This document shows, piece by piece, positions 1 through 5,926 of a DNA stretch of 7,672 nt. The stretch is from an uncultured Lachnospira sp. (GTDB taxonomy: Bacteria > Bacillota > Clostridia > Lachnospirales > Lachnospiraceae), in contig CAMVRH010000037.1 of NCBI GenBank assembly GCA_947169835.1, positions 1 to 7,672 of the forward strand, given 5' to 3'. Positions within the stretch are counted from its first letter, which is position 1. The number at the start of each line of letters is the position of its first letter. The notes beneath the pieces were generated by a model that saw nothing but the letters and a program-made list of their open reading frames with translations, was not told where the DNA came from and ran no database searches. A program made the translations under genes and the position numbers.

Positions 1-185
1 TAGGACTTGTAGTTTTCTTACTTCGAAAAAGAATAAACCCTACAGTTATAAAAGTCCTGTTATGGATAGCCATTGCAGCATTCATAATTGTATACTTTAT
101 CAGAATGTTTGATGACCACAATCATGTAGTGGTATTTGAACCAGAGAATAACATTTTTGGTAGATTGTATAAAGTACTTTCATAA
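1..185 (+). CDS. C-terminal fragment of a small membrane protein, 5' end outside window
   Basis: The frame with codons starting at base 3 is open from the window edge to the TAA at 183-185 and gives about 60 residues. It begins with a short hydrophobic stretch and a basic turn (LLRKRINP), followed by a clear transmembrane helix (roughly VLLWIAIAAFIIVYFI) and an approximately 25-residue tail ending in ENNIFGRLYKVLS. The basic residues between the two hydrophobic segments suggest a cytoplasmic loop between two helices. The tail, with an aromatic/proline segment and then an N-x-x-x-R-L pattern, recalls the end of short DUF2752-type membrane proteins, but the diagnostic N-terminal cysteine/glycine motif would lie outside the window, so this is only a guess. 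The stop codon overlaps the start of the terminator hairpin, so this is the last gene of its transcript. Confidence 0.7.
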   Translation, partial: GLVVFLLRKRINPTVIKVLLWIAIAAFIIVYFIRMFDDHNHVVVFEPENNIFGRLYKVLS

Positions 186-242
186 AATAAAAAAAGATGG
201 TTCCTCACTTAAAATCGTTCGAGAACCATCTTTTTTTATTTT
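184..242. terminator. Bidirectional intrinsic terminator between convergent genes
   Basis: Bases 184-203 and 223-242 are perfectly complementary over 20 bp, with a 19-base loop. The G+C-containing core is GATGGTTC/GAACCATC, flanked by an A-run on the left and a T-run on the right, so each strand reads as stem plus U-tract. It lies between the + strand gene ending at 185 and the - strand kinase ending at 249, and can stop both transcripts. The left arm begins inside the stop codon of the upstream gene. Confidence 0.93.
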
Positions 243-248
243 TTAATA

Positions 249-1082
249 CTATTTTATTAAATCTACCAAAAATGGTATTTCGTTTTCGAAGTTTACTCCG
301 TATGTCACAGAGTCTGGATCATTGTAAGTATTCAAAATACTTGCCCTAGTAAAATCTGCCGCAATCTTTAATGCCTCATAAACAGACTTATCATTCATCA
401 GTGCGCCAGTAAATGTACTAGCAAACACATCTCCAGTGCCGTGCGATTTCATATCTACTTTTTCATTTCCGTAACTGTAGAATTCTTTTTTCTCAGTATC
501 ATATCCCATAAAACCAAACTTGCCATCTTCCAAGTTAACACCAGTTATAACCGCATGTTTTGGACCAAACTTAGCAAGTTTAAGTAGCAAGTCTTTAACC
601 TCATCTATGCTAGCATCCTCGCCAGGATATTTAACACCAAGCATTAGTGATGCCTCTGAAATATTTGGGAGTATAATATCAGCCTTTCCACATAACTTTG
701 ACATTTCTTTGGCGAAGACTTCGTCAAAACCAGCATAAAGTTGTCCGTTATCTGCCATAGCTGGATCCATAATGATAACGTTATCGTCTCTTTTAAAGGT
801 GTCGAAGTAATCCGCCACTATATCTATCTGTCTTTTTGAACCAAGGTATCCAGTGTAGATAGCGTCAAACTTAAAGTCTTCCTTTTTCCAATGCTCCTTG
901 ATTGGCTCCATATCATCCGTCAAATCTCTAAACGTAAAATCACTAAACTGCGTGTGCGTCGAAAGCACAGCAGTAGGAACGATAGAACACTCCAATCCCA
1001 TCGCAGAAATGATAGGAAGAGCCACAGTTAGTGAACATTTTCCTACACAAGATATGTCTTGAATACTCATTACTCGCTTCAT
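249..1082 (-). CDS. pdxK: Pyridoxal/pyridoxamine kinase (vitamin B6 salvage)
   Basis: This 277-residue cytoplasmic kinase of the ribokinase/PfkB fold phosphorylates pyridoxal, pyridoxamine or pyridoxine with ATP to give PLP or its precursors. The length is usual for the PdxK/PdxY group. Visible motifs in order: the N-terminal strand ending in QDISCVGKCS (8-17), which holds the substrate-side glycine; the family segment AVLSTHTQF (38-46); DPAMADNG (106-113), the counterpart of the usual DPVMGD-type loop; LPNISEA (138-144) with the Asn/Glu pair of the ATP/metal site; and GTGD (215-218), the anion hole, with D218 as the expected catalytic base. The ATG is preceded by AGGAGA with 6-nt spacing. 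It is transcribed divergently from the MocR-CCA fusion gene across a 120-bp shared control region, the classical arrangement for a PLP-responsive MocR regulator and its B6 target. The symbol is a class label: pdxK and pdxY types cannot be separated safely by eye. Confidence 0.93.
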   Translation of the reverse strand: MKRVMSIQDISCVGKCSLTVALPIISAMGLECSIVPTAVLSTHTQFSDFTFRDLTDDMEPIKEHWKKEDFKFDAIYTGYLGSKRQIDIVADYFDTFKRDDNVIIMDPAMADNGQLYAGFDEVFAKEMSKLCGKADIILPNISEASLMLGVKYPGEDASIDEVKDLLLKLAKFGPKHAVITGVNLEDGKFGFMGYDTEKKEFYSYGNEKVDMKSHGTGDVFASTFTGALMNDKSVYEALKIAADFTRASILNTYNDPDSVTYGVNFENEIPFLVDLIK

Positions 1083-1100
1083 AATAATTCTCCTAAAACA

Positions 1101-1116
1101 AGGGCGAAAGGCCCCT
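1101..1116 (-). other. Small G+C-rich hairpin in the kinase mRNA leader
   Basis: GGGC (1102-1105) and GCCC (1111-1114) can pair around a five-base loop. It stands out as a G+C-rich island in an A+T-rich intergenic region. From the predicted kinase start site near 1122 it would form within the first 20 or so bases of the mRNA, upstream of the Shine-Dalgarno sequence (1089-1094) without masking it. It may protect the 5' end, or mean nothing. It is too small for any known riboswitch. Confidence 0.3.
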
Positions 1117-1123
1117 AAATTAT

Positions 1124-1152
1124 TTGAAATTATAATACTTTAGTGGTATTAT
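1124..1152 (+). promoter_or_regulatory. Promoter of the MocR-CCA fusion gene
   Basis: TTGAAA (1124-1129) and TATTAT (1147-1152) are separated by exactly 17 bp; each matches the sigma-70/SigA consensus at 5 of 6 positions. Transcription would start near 1159, giving a leader of about 44 nt with AAAGGA (1190-1195) placed 7 nt before the ATG at 1203. The right arm of the inverted repeat coincides with the -10 box, and the left arm lies in the spacer, as expected for autorepression. Confidence 0.72.
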
Positions 1153-1157
1153 GAGAA
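1129..1157 (-). promoter_or_regulatory. Promoter of the pyridoxal kinase gene, overlapping the divergent promoter
   Basis: On the - strand a perfect TATAAT (plus-strand 1134-1129) lies 17 bp downstream of TTCTCA (1157-1152), which matches the -35 consensus at only 4 of 6 positions. The weak -35 is the kind of promoter that benefits from an activator. The element shares 24 bp with the promoter on the other strand, so two polymerases could not occupy both at once. The predicted leader is about 40 nt. Confidence 0.6.
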
Positions 1158-1186
1158 TAACCAAAAACAGAAAAAATAATAATACC
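1132..1186. promoter_or_regulatory. Candidate MocR operator: inverted repeat plus a third direct copy
   Basis: ATAATAC at 1132-1138 faces GTATTAT at 1146-1152 (a perfect 7-bp inverted repeat with 7-bp spacer). The eight-base form ATAATACC recurs at 1179-1186, in the same orientation as the first copy and as the exact complement of the second (1145-1152). The first two copies sit on the overlapping promoter elements; the third lies between the predicted start of the fusion mRNA and its ribosome binding site. MocR regulators are known to use widely spaced direct plus inverted half-sites; assigning this site to the neighbouring protein is an inference. The words are A+T-rich, so part of the match could be chance. 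Confidence 0.6.
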
Positions 1187-1202
1187 AGAAAAGGAACAGA
1201 TT

Positions 1203-4019
1203 ATGCTAACTTATGATTTCTCATCGAGGGGAAAAACCCCTATGTATGAGTATTTGTACAATTGCATAAGAGAAGATATATTGTCGGGAAATTTGAAAGC
1301 CGACCAGAAGTTGCCATCCAAACGAGAGATGGCTTCTAATCATGGAATCAGTATCATCACTGTTCAAAATGCATACGAGCAGTTGATGGTGGAGGGTTAC
1401 ATTTATTCGCAGGAGAAGAAGGGTTACTTTGTGAGCAAAGTGGACAGCGGATTCAAGGTAGAAGAAACCAAAAAGACTTCCGCGCCAAAGAAAACCGCAG
1501 TTCACACCAAAGAAGAAAAGCCGCTAGTTGACTTTTCATCTAACCACTTGCTCTACGATAGTTTTCCGTTTAACACTTGGTCAAAGATTATGAGAAAAAC
1601 TATCACTGACAGTGAACCAGATTTCCTTGAAAGCCCAAACCACGCAGGAGTGGAAGAACTAAGGGTTGCTATTGCCAATCACCTCCAGGACTTTCGTGGC
1701 ATGCGAGTAAATCCAGAAAATATAGTAGTGGGCGCAGGAATGGAATACCTATACGGACTTATCGTTCAACTTCTTGGTAAGAACCATATGATTGCGATAG
1801 AAGATCCAGGCCACAAAAAAGTGGGAAGTGTCTACGAGAGCAACGGCGTCAAATGCATCCCAATCCCAGTGCGAGATGATGGAATAGATTTAGATGCATT
1901 AAAGACATCTAAGGCAAAGGTAGTTCACCTATCGCCTTCACACCATTTCCCAACTGGATGTGTAATGCCAATCAATAATAGAACTAAGTTGCTTGAGATA
2001 GTAGACCACGGTTTTGTGATAGAGGATGATTACGACAGTGAATTCAGATTCAAAGGTCGTCCGCTTCCAACACTTCAAAGCCTAAACCCAGATAAAGTTA
2101 TATACCTAAACACATTCTCAAAAACTCTAGCACCATCTATTCGTATCGCTTATATGGTGCTTCCAGATGTTTTGATGAAAGTGTTTAACGAGAAACTTTC
2201 ATTCTATTCAAGCACAGTATCAAGCTTCGACCAGTATACTTTGGCGAAGTTTATTTCTGACGGTTACTATTCAAGACACATAAATAGAATGCGCAACTTC
2301 TACAAAGGCTACAGAAAAACTATTATAGATGAACTTAAAAAATCTCCAATGAGTGACAGGATAAAAATTCGTGAGGCCACATCGGGACTTCACTTTATCC
2401 TAGAACTAGATTTAAAAGTGGATGATAAAAAGTTTGTAAAAGCTTTGAGTGATCGAGGCATTGAAATCAAAAAAGTTACTGACTATTGTTACCTTAAAAA
2501 TGATACTTATAAACACCAGTTCATTATCAACTACTCAGCAGTGCAAGAAGACAAACTAAAAGAAGCCTTTCAGATAATGAGCGAAGAGTTAGACAAATAT
2601 GGAAAGAAAACTTCTAAGAAAGTTGATAAAAAGCAAACAACAAAGAATACAAAGGAAAAACAAACAGCAAAGAAACCAACAAACAAAATCAAGATAGAAC
2701 TTCCAAAAGAAGTAAAAAATATCATATCCATCCTAGACAAAGAAGGCTTCGAGGCCTTTGCCGTGGGCGGATGCGTGAGAGACTCTATCTTAAATAGAAA
2801 CCCAGATGATTGGGATATCACTACATCAGCTAAGCCTGAGGACGTAAAGAAAATCTTTAACCGCACATTTGACACAGGCATAGAGCACGGAACAGTGACG
2901 GTAAGGATGGGTGGCCAGAGCTTCGAGGTTACAACATACAGAATTGAGGGCGAGTACAAAGACTCAAGACACCCAGAGTCTGTTGAGTTCACATCAGACC
3001 TTAAAGAAGATTTGATGAGACGAGACTTTGCGATAAATGCGATGGCTTACAACGACCAGGTTGGCTTGGTCGATGAGTTTGGCGGCATAAAAGATCTAGA
3101 AAACAAAATTATAAAGTGCGTTGGAAATCCAACAGAGCGCTTCAGTGAAGACGCACTTAGAATACTAAGGGCAGTTCGCTTTGCAGCGCAGCTAGGTTTT
3201 GACATCGACAAAGAAACTGAAGATGCAATGAAAGAACTTGCACCAAGTCTTAGAAACATCAGCGCTGAGAGAATTCAGACAGAACTTGAAAAATTAATTA
3301 TGTCTGATAATCCAGGCATGTTTATAAAAGTGTATGAACTTGGAATTACAAAAGTGATACTTCCTGAGTTTGATAGACTTATGGAGCAAGAGCAGATTTC
3401 AGTTTACCATGACTACAATGTTGGTGTTCATACAATCAAAGTTTTGGAGAACACTAGAAAAGATAAGATACTTAGATGGACTGCGCTCCTTCACGATATT
3501 ACAAAACCGGATGAGGAATCTGTAGATGAAGATGGACAACATCACTTCAAAAACCATCCTGATTCAGGTGCAGAGGTGGCAAAGTCCATTATGAAGAGAC
3601 TCAAGATGGACAATAAAACCATTAGGTCCGTTTACCACGTCATACTTCATCACGATGACAGGCCATATTCGCTAGACCCAGAAAGTATCAGACGAAATGT
3701 GCACGAAATAGGAAAAGACTATTATGACTATTTCCTAGCATTTTCGTATGCCGACTATATGGGCAAAAGTGAGTATGCCAGAGAAGTGGGATTCCCTATG
3801 CTCAAGTACTGCAAAGAGCAGTTTGAGGAAATCAAGAAAAAGGGATATGCCACTAGCATAAAGGAACTAAAAATCACCGGCAAAGACTTAATAGACTTGG
3901 GTGCAGAACCTGGAGAAAAGATAGGTGAAGTATTAGAAGAATTGCTTGATATGGTCCTAACAGAACCGGAACTAAACACCCATGAAAAGTTGGTAAAAAT
4001 AGCCGAAAAAATGCTATAA
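1203..4019 (+). CDS. Fusion protein: MocR/PdxR-type GntR regulator joined to CCA-adding tRNA nucleotidyltransferase
   Basis: This is one uninterrupted 938-residue frame with two complete enzymes' worth of sequence. Residues 1-78 are a GntR winged helix (KLPSKREMA 36-44; recognition helix about 50-61). Residues 79-108 are a Lys-rich linker. Residues 109-466 are a fold-type I aminotransferase-like PLP domain, with SPSHHFPTG (244-252), EDDYDSEF (274-281; D275 and Y277 expected at the PLP ring), SKTLAP (306-311; K307 is the Schiff-base lysine) and SGLHF (394-398). Together these form a full MocR regulator of PdxR style. A repetitive linker (467-495) follows. Residues 496-938 are a class II CCA enzyme: GGCVRD (522-527), catalytic D536/D538, RHP loop (589-591), RRDFAINAMA (606-615), EDALR (649-653), then an HD phosphohydrolase domain with H743, H764-D765 and D851 intact. 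The C-terminal part adds or repairs the 3' CCA of tRNA; the N-terminal part probably senses PLP and controls this gene and the divergent kinase. Each half matches its family's usual length, so neither is a remnant. I do not know this fusion as a standard architecture. A lost stop codon in an assembly is possible but would not explain the in-frame linker. Confidence 0.93.
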   Translation: MLTYDFSSRGKTPMYEYLYNCIREDILSGNLKADQKLPSKREMASNHGISIITVQNAYEQLMVEGYIYSQEKKGYFVSKVDSGFKVEETKKTSAPKKTAVHTKEEKPLVDFSSNHLLYDSFPFNTWSKIMRKTITDSEPDFLESPNHAGVEELRVAIANHLQDFRGMRVNPENIVVGAGMEYLYGLIVQLLGKNHMIAIEDPGHKKVGSVYESNGVKCIPIPVRDDGIDLDALKTSKAKVVHLSPSHHFPTGCVMPINNRTKLLEIVDHGFVIEDDYDSEFRFKGRPLPTLQSLNPDKVIYLNTFSKTLAPSIRIAYMVLPDVLMKVFNEKLSFYSSTVSSFDQYTLAKFISDGYYSRHINRMRNFYKGYRKTIIDELKKSPMSDRIKIREATSGLHFILELDLKVDDKKFVKALSDRGIEIKKVTDYCYLKNDTYKHQFIINYSAVQEDKLKEAFQIMSEELDKYGKKTSKKVDKKQTTKNTKEKQTAKKPTNKIKIELPKEVKNIISILDKEGFEAFAVGGCVRDSILNRNPDDWDITTSAKPEDVKKIFNRTFDTGIEHGTVTVRMGGQSFEVTTYRIEGEYKDSRHPESVEFTSDLKEDLMRRDFAINAMAYNDQVGLVDEFGGIKDLENKIIKCVGNPTERFSEDALRILRAVRFAAQLGFDIDKETEDAMKELAPSLRNISAERIQTELEKLIMSDNPGMFIKVYELGITKVILPEFDRLMEQEQISVYHDYNVGVHTIKVLENTRKDKILRWTALLHDITKPDEESVDEDGQHHFKNHPDSGAEVAKSIMKRLKMDNKTIRSVYHVILHHDDRPYSLDPESIRRNVHEIGKDYYDYFLAFSYADYMGKSEYAREVGFPMLKYCKEQFEEIKKKGYATSIKELKITGKDLIDLGAEPGEKIGEVLEELLDMVLTEPELNTHEKLVKIAEKML
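2604..2684 (+). repeat. Three 27-nt units encoding the Lys/Thr-rich linker of the fusion
   Basis: The linker between the two halves of the fusion can be read as three nine-residue units: KKTSKKVDK (468-476), KQTTKNTKE (477-485) and KQTAKKPTN (486-494). All share K at position 1, T at 3 and K at 5, with a small residue (S/T/A) at 4. At DNA level the second and third share a 14-base stretch (2634-2647 and 2661-2674) with one mismatch, exactly 27 bases apart; the first is more diverged. It is strongly basic, probably flexible and disordered, and may have grown by slippage or tandem duplication. Low complexity makes the first unit uncertain. Confidence 0.6.
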
Positions 4020-4035
4020 AAAAGCCAATTTAGTG

Positions 4036-4064
4036 TTTTAATTGAATACAATTTATTGTATAAT
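4036..4064 (+). promoter_or_regulatory. Promoter of the phosphoglucomutase gene, with palindrome on the -10
   Basis: A perfect TATAAT lies at 4059-4064, with only a poor -35 (TTTTAA, 4036-4041) at 17-bp spacing. Transcription would begin near 4071, leaving a leader of about 28 nt to the ATG at 4099. A palindrome, ATACAAT-TT-ATTGTAT (4046-4061), covers the spacer and the first half of the -10, a position suited to a repressor site. No clear terminator separates this region from the fusion gene ending at 4019, so some read-through is possible. Confidence 0.55.
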
Positions 4065-4088
4065 AGTTCGGTGGAAAAATTGATAAAT

Positions 4089-4092
4089 GGAG
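4089..4092 (+). promoter_or_regulatory. Ribosome binding site that decides the phosphoglucomutase start
   Basis: GGAG at 4089-4092 is 6 nt before ATG 4099, an ideal spacing. An earlier in-frame ATG at 4087 overlaps this GGAG and has only a distant GTGGA (4071-4075) ahead of it, 11 nt away. The 4099 start also gives MSYKDLYNEWL, the N-terminus expected for the family, without the four extra residues METE. Confidence 0.75.
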
Positions 4093-4098
4093 ACTGAA

Positions 4099-5838
4099 AT
4101 GAGTTATAAAGATCTTTATAATGAATGGCTTGAAAATCCTTACTTTGACGAGGAAACAAAGCAAGAACTAAGAGCCATTGAAAACGATGAAAAAGAAATA
4201 GAAGAGCGCTTTTATAAAGAGCTTGAGTTTGGTACAGCCGGTCTTAGAGGAATCATAGGCGCGGGTACTAACCGTATGAATTTTTATACAGTTGGTAAAG
4301 CCACTCAAGGTTTGGCTAACTACATCATTAAGATGAACGGCCAGGATAGAGGCGTTGCTATAGCATACGATTCTAGAAATATGTCACCAGAGTTTGCAGA
4401 TGCCGCAGCACTTTGCTTGGCAGCAAATGGCATTAAGGCTTATGTGTATGATGCACTTCGTCCTACACCAATGCTTTCATTTGCGGTTAGAGAACTTGGC
4501 TGTATTTCTGGTATCAACATCACAGCTAGTCACAACCCAGCAGAGTACAATGGCTACAAAGTTTATTGGGAAGACGGCGCGCAGGTTACACCTCCACATG
4601 ACGAGGGAATCACAGCAGAAGTTAACGCTATAGATATTACAGCAGCCAAGACTATGGACAAGCAAGAGGCTATAGATAAAGGCCTTTATATCCAAATTGG
4701 TGGAGACATTGATGATAAATACATCGCTGCTATCAAGAAAGTAGTTAAGCAGCAGGGTGCTATCGATAAGGTTAAAGACAAGACAAAGATTGTCTACACA
4801 CCACTTCACGGAACAGGAAACATTCCAGTGAGACGCGTGTTAGAAGAACTTGGATTCACAAATGTTTACGTGGTTAAAGAGCAGGAGATGCCAAACGGCG
4901 ATTTCCCAACTTGTCCTTATCCAAACCCAGAGGATCCACAGACATTTGAGCTGGCTGTAAAACTTGGAACTGAAGTAGATGCAGATTTGCTAATGGCTAC
5001 AGATCCTGACGCAGATAGAATTGGTATATATGTGCGCGGTGAAGAACGTGGCGAATACATCCCGCTAACAGGAAACATGCAAGGCTGCTTGCTTTGTGAG
5101 TATGAGCTTGACGTTATGAATGTGGAAAATTCGATTCCAGATGATGGAGCAATCATTAAGACTATCGTTAGTACAAACATGGCAAACGATATTGCTGAGT
5201 ACTACAATGTTGATTGTATCGAAACATTGACTGGTTTCAAATATATTGGCGGAAAGATTCTTGAGTTTGAGAAGAGTGGACATGGAACATTCGTGGCAGG
5301 CTTTGAAGAGTCTTACGGATATCTAGTTGGTACACATGCTAGAGATAAAGACGCGGTTGTAGCAGCTATGGTCTTTAGCGAGGCCGCAGCATACTATAAG
5401 CAGTGGGACATTTCTCTTTGGGATAAGATAAAAGAATTATACTGGAGATACGGTTACTGGAGAGACAAGACTGAGTCTATTACTCTTAAAGGCAAAGAGG
5501 GAATTGAAAAGATTAACAATACAATCGAGAAACTTCGTGAGAATCCACCAAAAGAATTAGCTGGAATTCCTACAAAGGTATTTAAAGATTACAAGTTTGG
5601 AACAGTTAAGAATTTCGAGACCGGGGAAGAATCAGACACAGGACTTCCTAAGTCAAACGTTTTGTATTTTGAGTTCGATTGCGACTGCGCAGCCTGGCTG
5701 GCAATCAGACCTTCAGGTACGGAACCTAAACTTAAATTCTATTATGGCTTGAAAGGTCAGACAGAAGAGGAAGCAGATGAGAAGATTGCAAAACTTGGAG
5801 AAGCAACAATTAACATGGTAAATGAAATGTTGAAATAA
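4099..5838 (+). CDS. pgcA: Alpha-phosphoglucomutase / phospho-sugar mutase
   Basis: This cytoplasmic enzyme interconverts glucose 1-phosphate and glucose 6-phosphate, feeding UDP-glucose and storage or envelope polysaccharides. From ATG 4099 it has 579 residues, close to Bacillus PgcA. All four loops of the alpha-D-phosphohexomutase superfamily are present: TASHNP (142-147, with S144 as the phosphoserine), the metal loop DPDADR (302-307, Asp at 302, 304 and 306), the sugar-specificity loop GFEESYG (401-407), and the phosphate-binding loop RPSGTEPK (537-544). The EFGTAGLRG segment (44-52) is the arginine-containing N-terminal signature. The GFEESYG loop and overall length favour a glucose enzyme of the PgcA branch over GlmM (about 450 residues); some relatives also accept mannose or ribose phosphates, so substrate range is inferred. 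A strong terminator follows at once, so it appears to be monocistronic apart from possible read-through from upstream. Confidence 0.93.
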   Translation: MSYKDLYNEWLENPYFDEETKQELRAIENDEKEIEERFYKELEFGTAGLRGIIGAGTNRMNFYTVGKATQGLANYIIKMNGQDRGVAIAYDSRNMSPEFADAAALCLAANGIKAYVYDALRPTPMLSFAVRELGCISGINITASHNPAEYNGYKVYWEDGAQVTPPHDEGITAEVNAIDITAAKTMDKQEAIDKGLYIQIGGDIDDKYIAAIKKVVKQQGAIDKVKDKTKIVYTPLHGTGNIPVRRVLEELGFTNVYVVKEQEMPNGDFPTCPYPNPEDPQTFELAVKLGTEVDADLLMATDPDADRIGIYVRGEERGEYIPLTGNMQGCLLCEYELDVMNVENSIPDDGAIIKTIVSTNMANDIAEYYNVDCIETLTGFKYIGGKILEFEKSGHGTFVAGFEESYGYLVGTHARDKDAVVAAMVFSEAAAYYKQWDISLWDKIKELYWRYGYWRDKTESITLKGKEGIEKINNTIEKLRENPPKELAGIPTKVFKDYKFGTVKNFETGEESDTGLPKSNVLYFEFDCDCAAWLAIRPSGTEPKLKFYYGLKGQTEEEADEKIAKLGEATINMVNEMLK

Positions 5839-5843
5839 ATAAT

Positions 5844-5880
5844 AAACACCATAATGTACATACGTTATGGTGTTTTGTTT
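5844..5880 (+). terminator. Intrinsic terminator after phosphoglucomutase
   Basis: AAACACCATAA (5844-5854) pairs perfectly over 11 bp with TTATGGTGTTT (5865-5875) around a 10-base loop. The T-rich tract TTTTGTTTT follows, beginning inside the right arm. The hairpin starts 5 nt after the stop codon. It separates pgm from ispE. Confidence 0.88.
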
Positions 5881-5905
5881 TCTAAATGGCTAACAGTCAT
5901 AAAAT
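5875..5905 (+). promoter_or_regulatory. Possible weak promoter of ispE
   Basis: TAAAAT (5900-5905) matches the -10 consensus at 5 of 6 positions. The best -35 is TTGTTT (5875-5880) at a long 19-bp spacing, and it coincides with the T-tract of the preceding terminator. A promoter is expected here because the terminator would cut off read-through, but the sequence support is thin. Confidence 0.3.
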
Positions 5906-5926
5906 TTTATGTAAACCGAGGGCGAT

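Noticed and set aside
520..738. 72-codon open frame on the + strand inside the kinase gene
   Set aside because: It is a shadow of the conserved kinase reading frame; no start signal or recognisable domain.
1083..1202. A riboswitch in the kinase or fusion leader
   Set aside because: The leaders are about 40-45 nt, and the only structure is a four-pair hairpin; no aptamer-like fold is visible.
2577..2700. A frameshift or lost stop codon that artificially joins two genes
   Set aside because: The frame is continuous, the linker has a nine-codon period and coding-like composition, and both domains are complete without overlap. An artefact cannot be fully excluded without reads or relatives.
2570..2992. 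140-codon open frame on the - strand inside the fusion gene
   Set aside because: It lies antisense to the linker and the conserved CCA catalytic motifs; its Phe/Ser/Val-rich product is what reverse reading of Lys-rich codons gives. No promoter or ribosome site was seen.
4042..4047. TTGAAT as the -35 of the pgm promoter
   Set aside because: It would leave only 11 bp to TATAAT, too short for SigA.
4087..4098. ATG at 4087 as the start of phosphoglucomutase
   Set aside because: The better-spaced GGAG lies after it and serves ATG 4099; the four extra residues METE are not family-like.
3755..4159. 134-codon open frame on the - strand across the fusion/pgm gap
   Set aside because: It is antisense to both conserved genes and to the pgm promoter, with a low-complexity product and no family motif.
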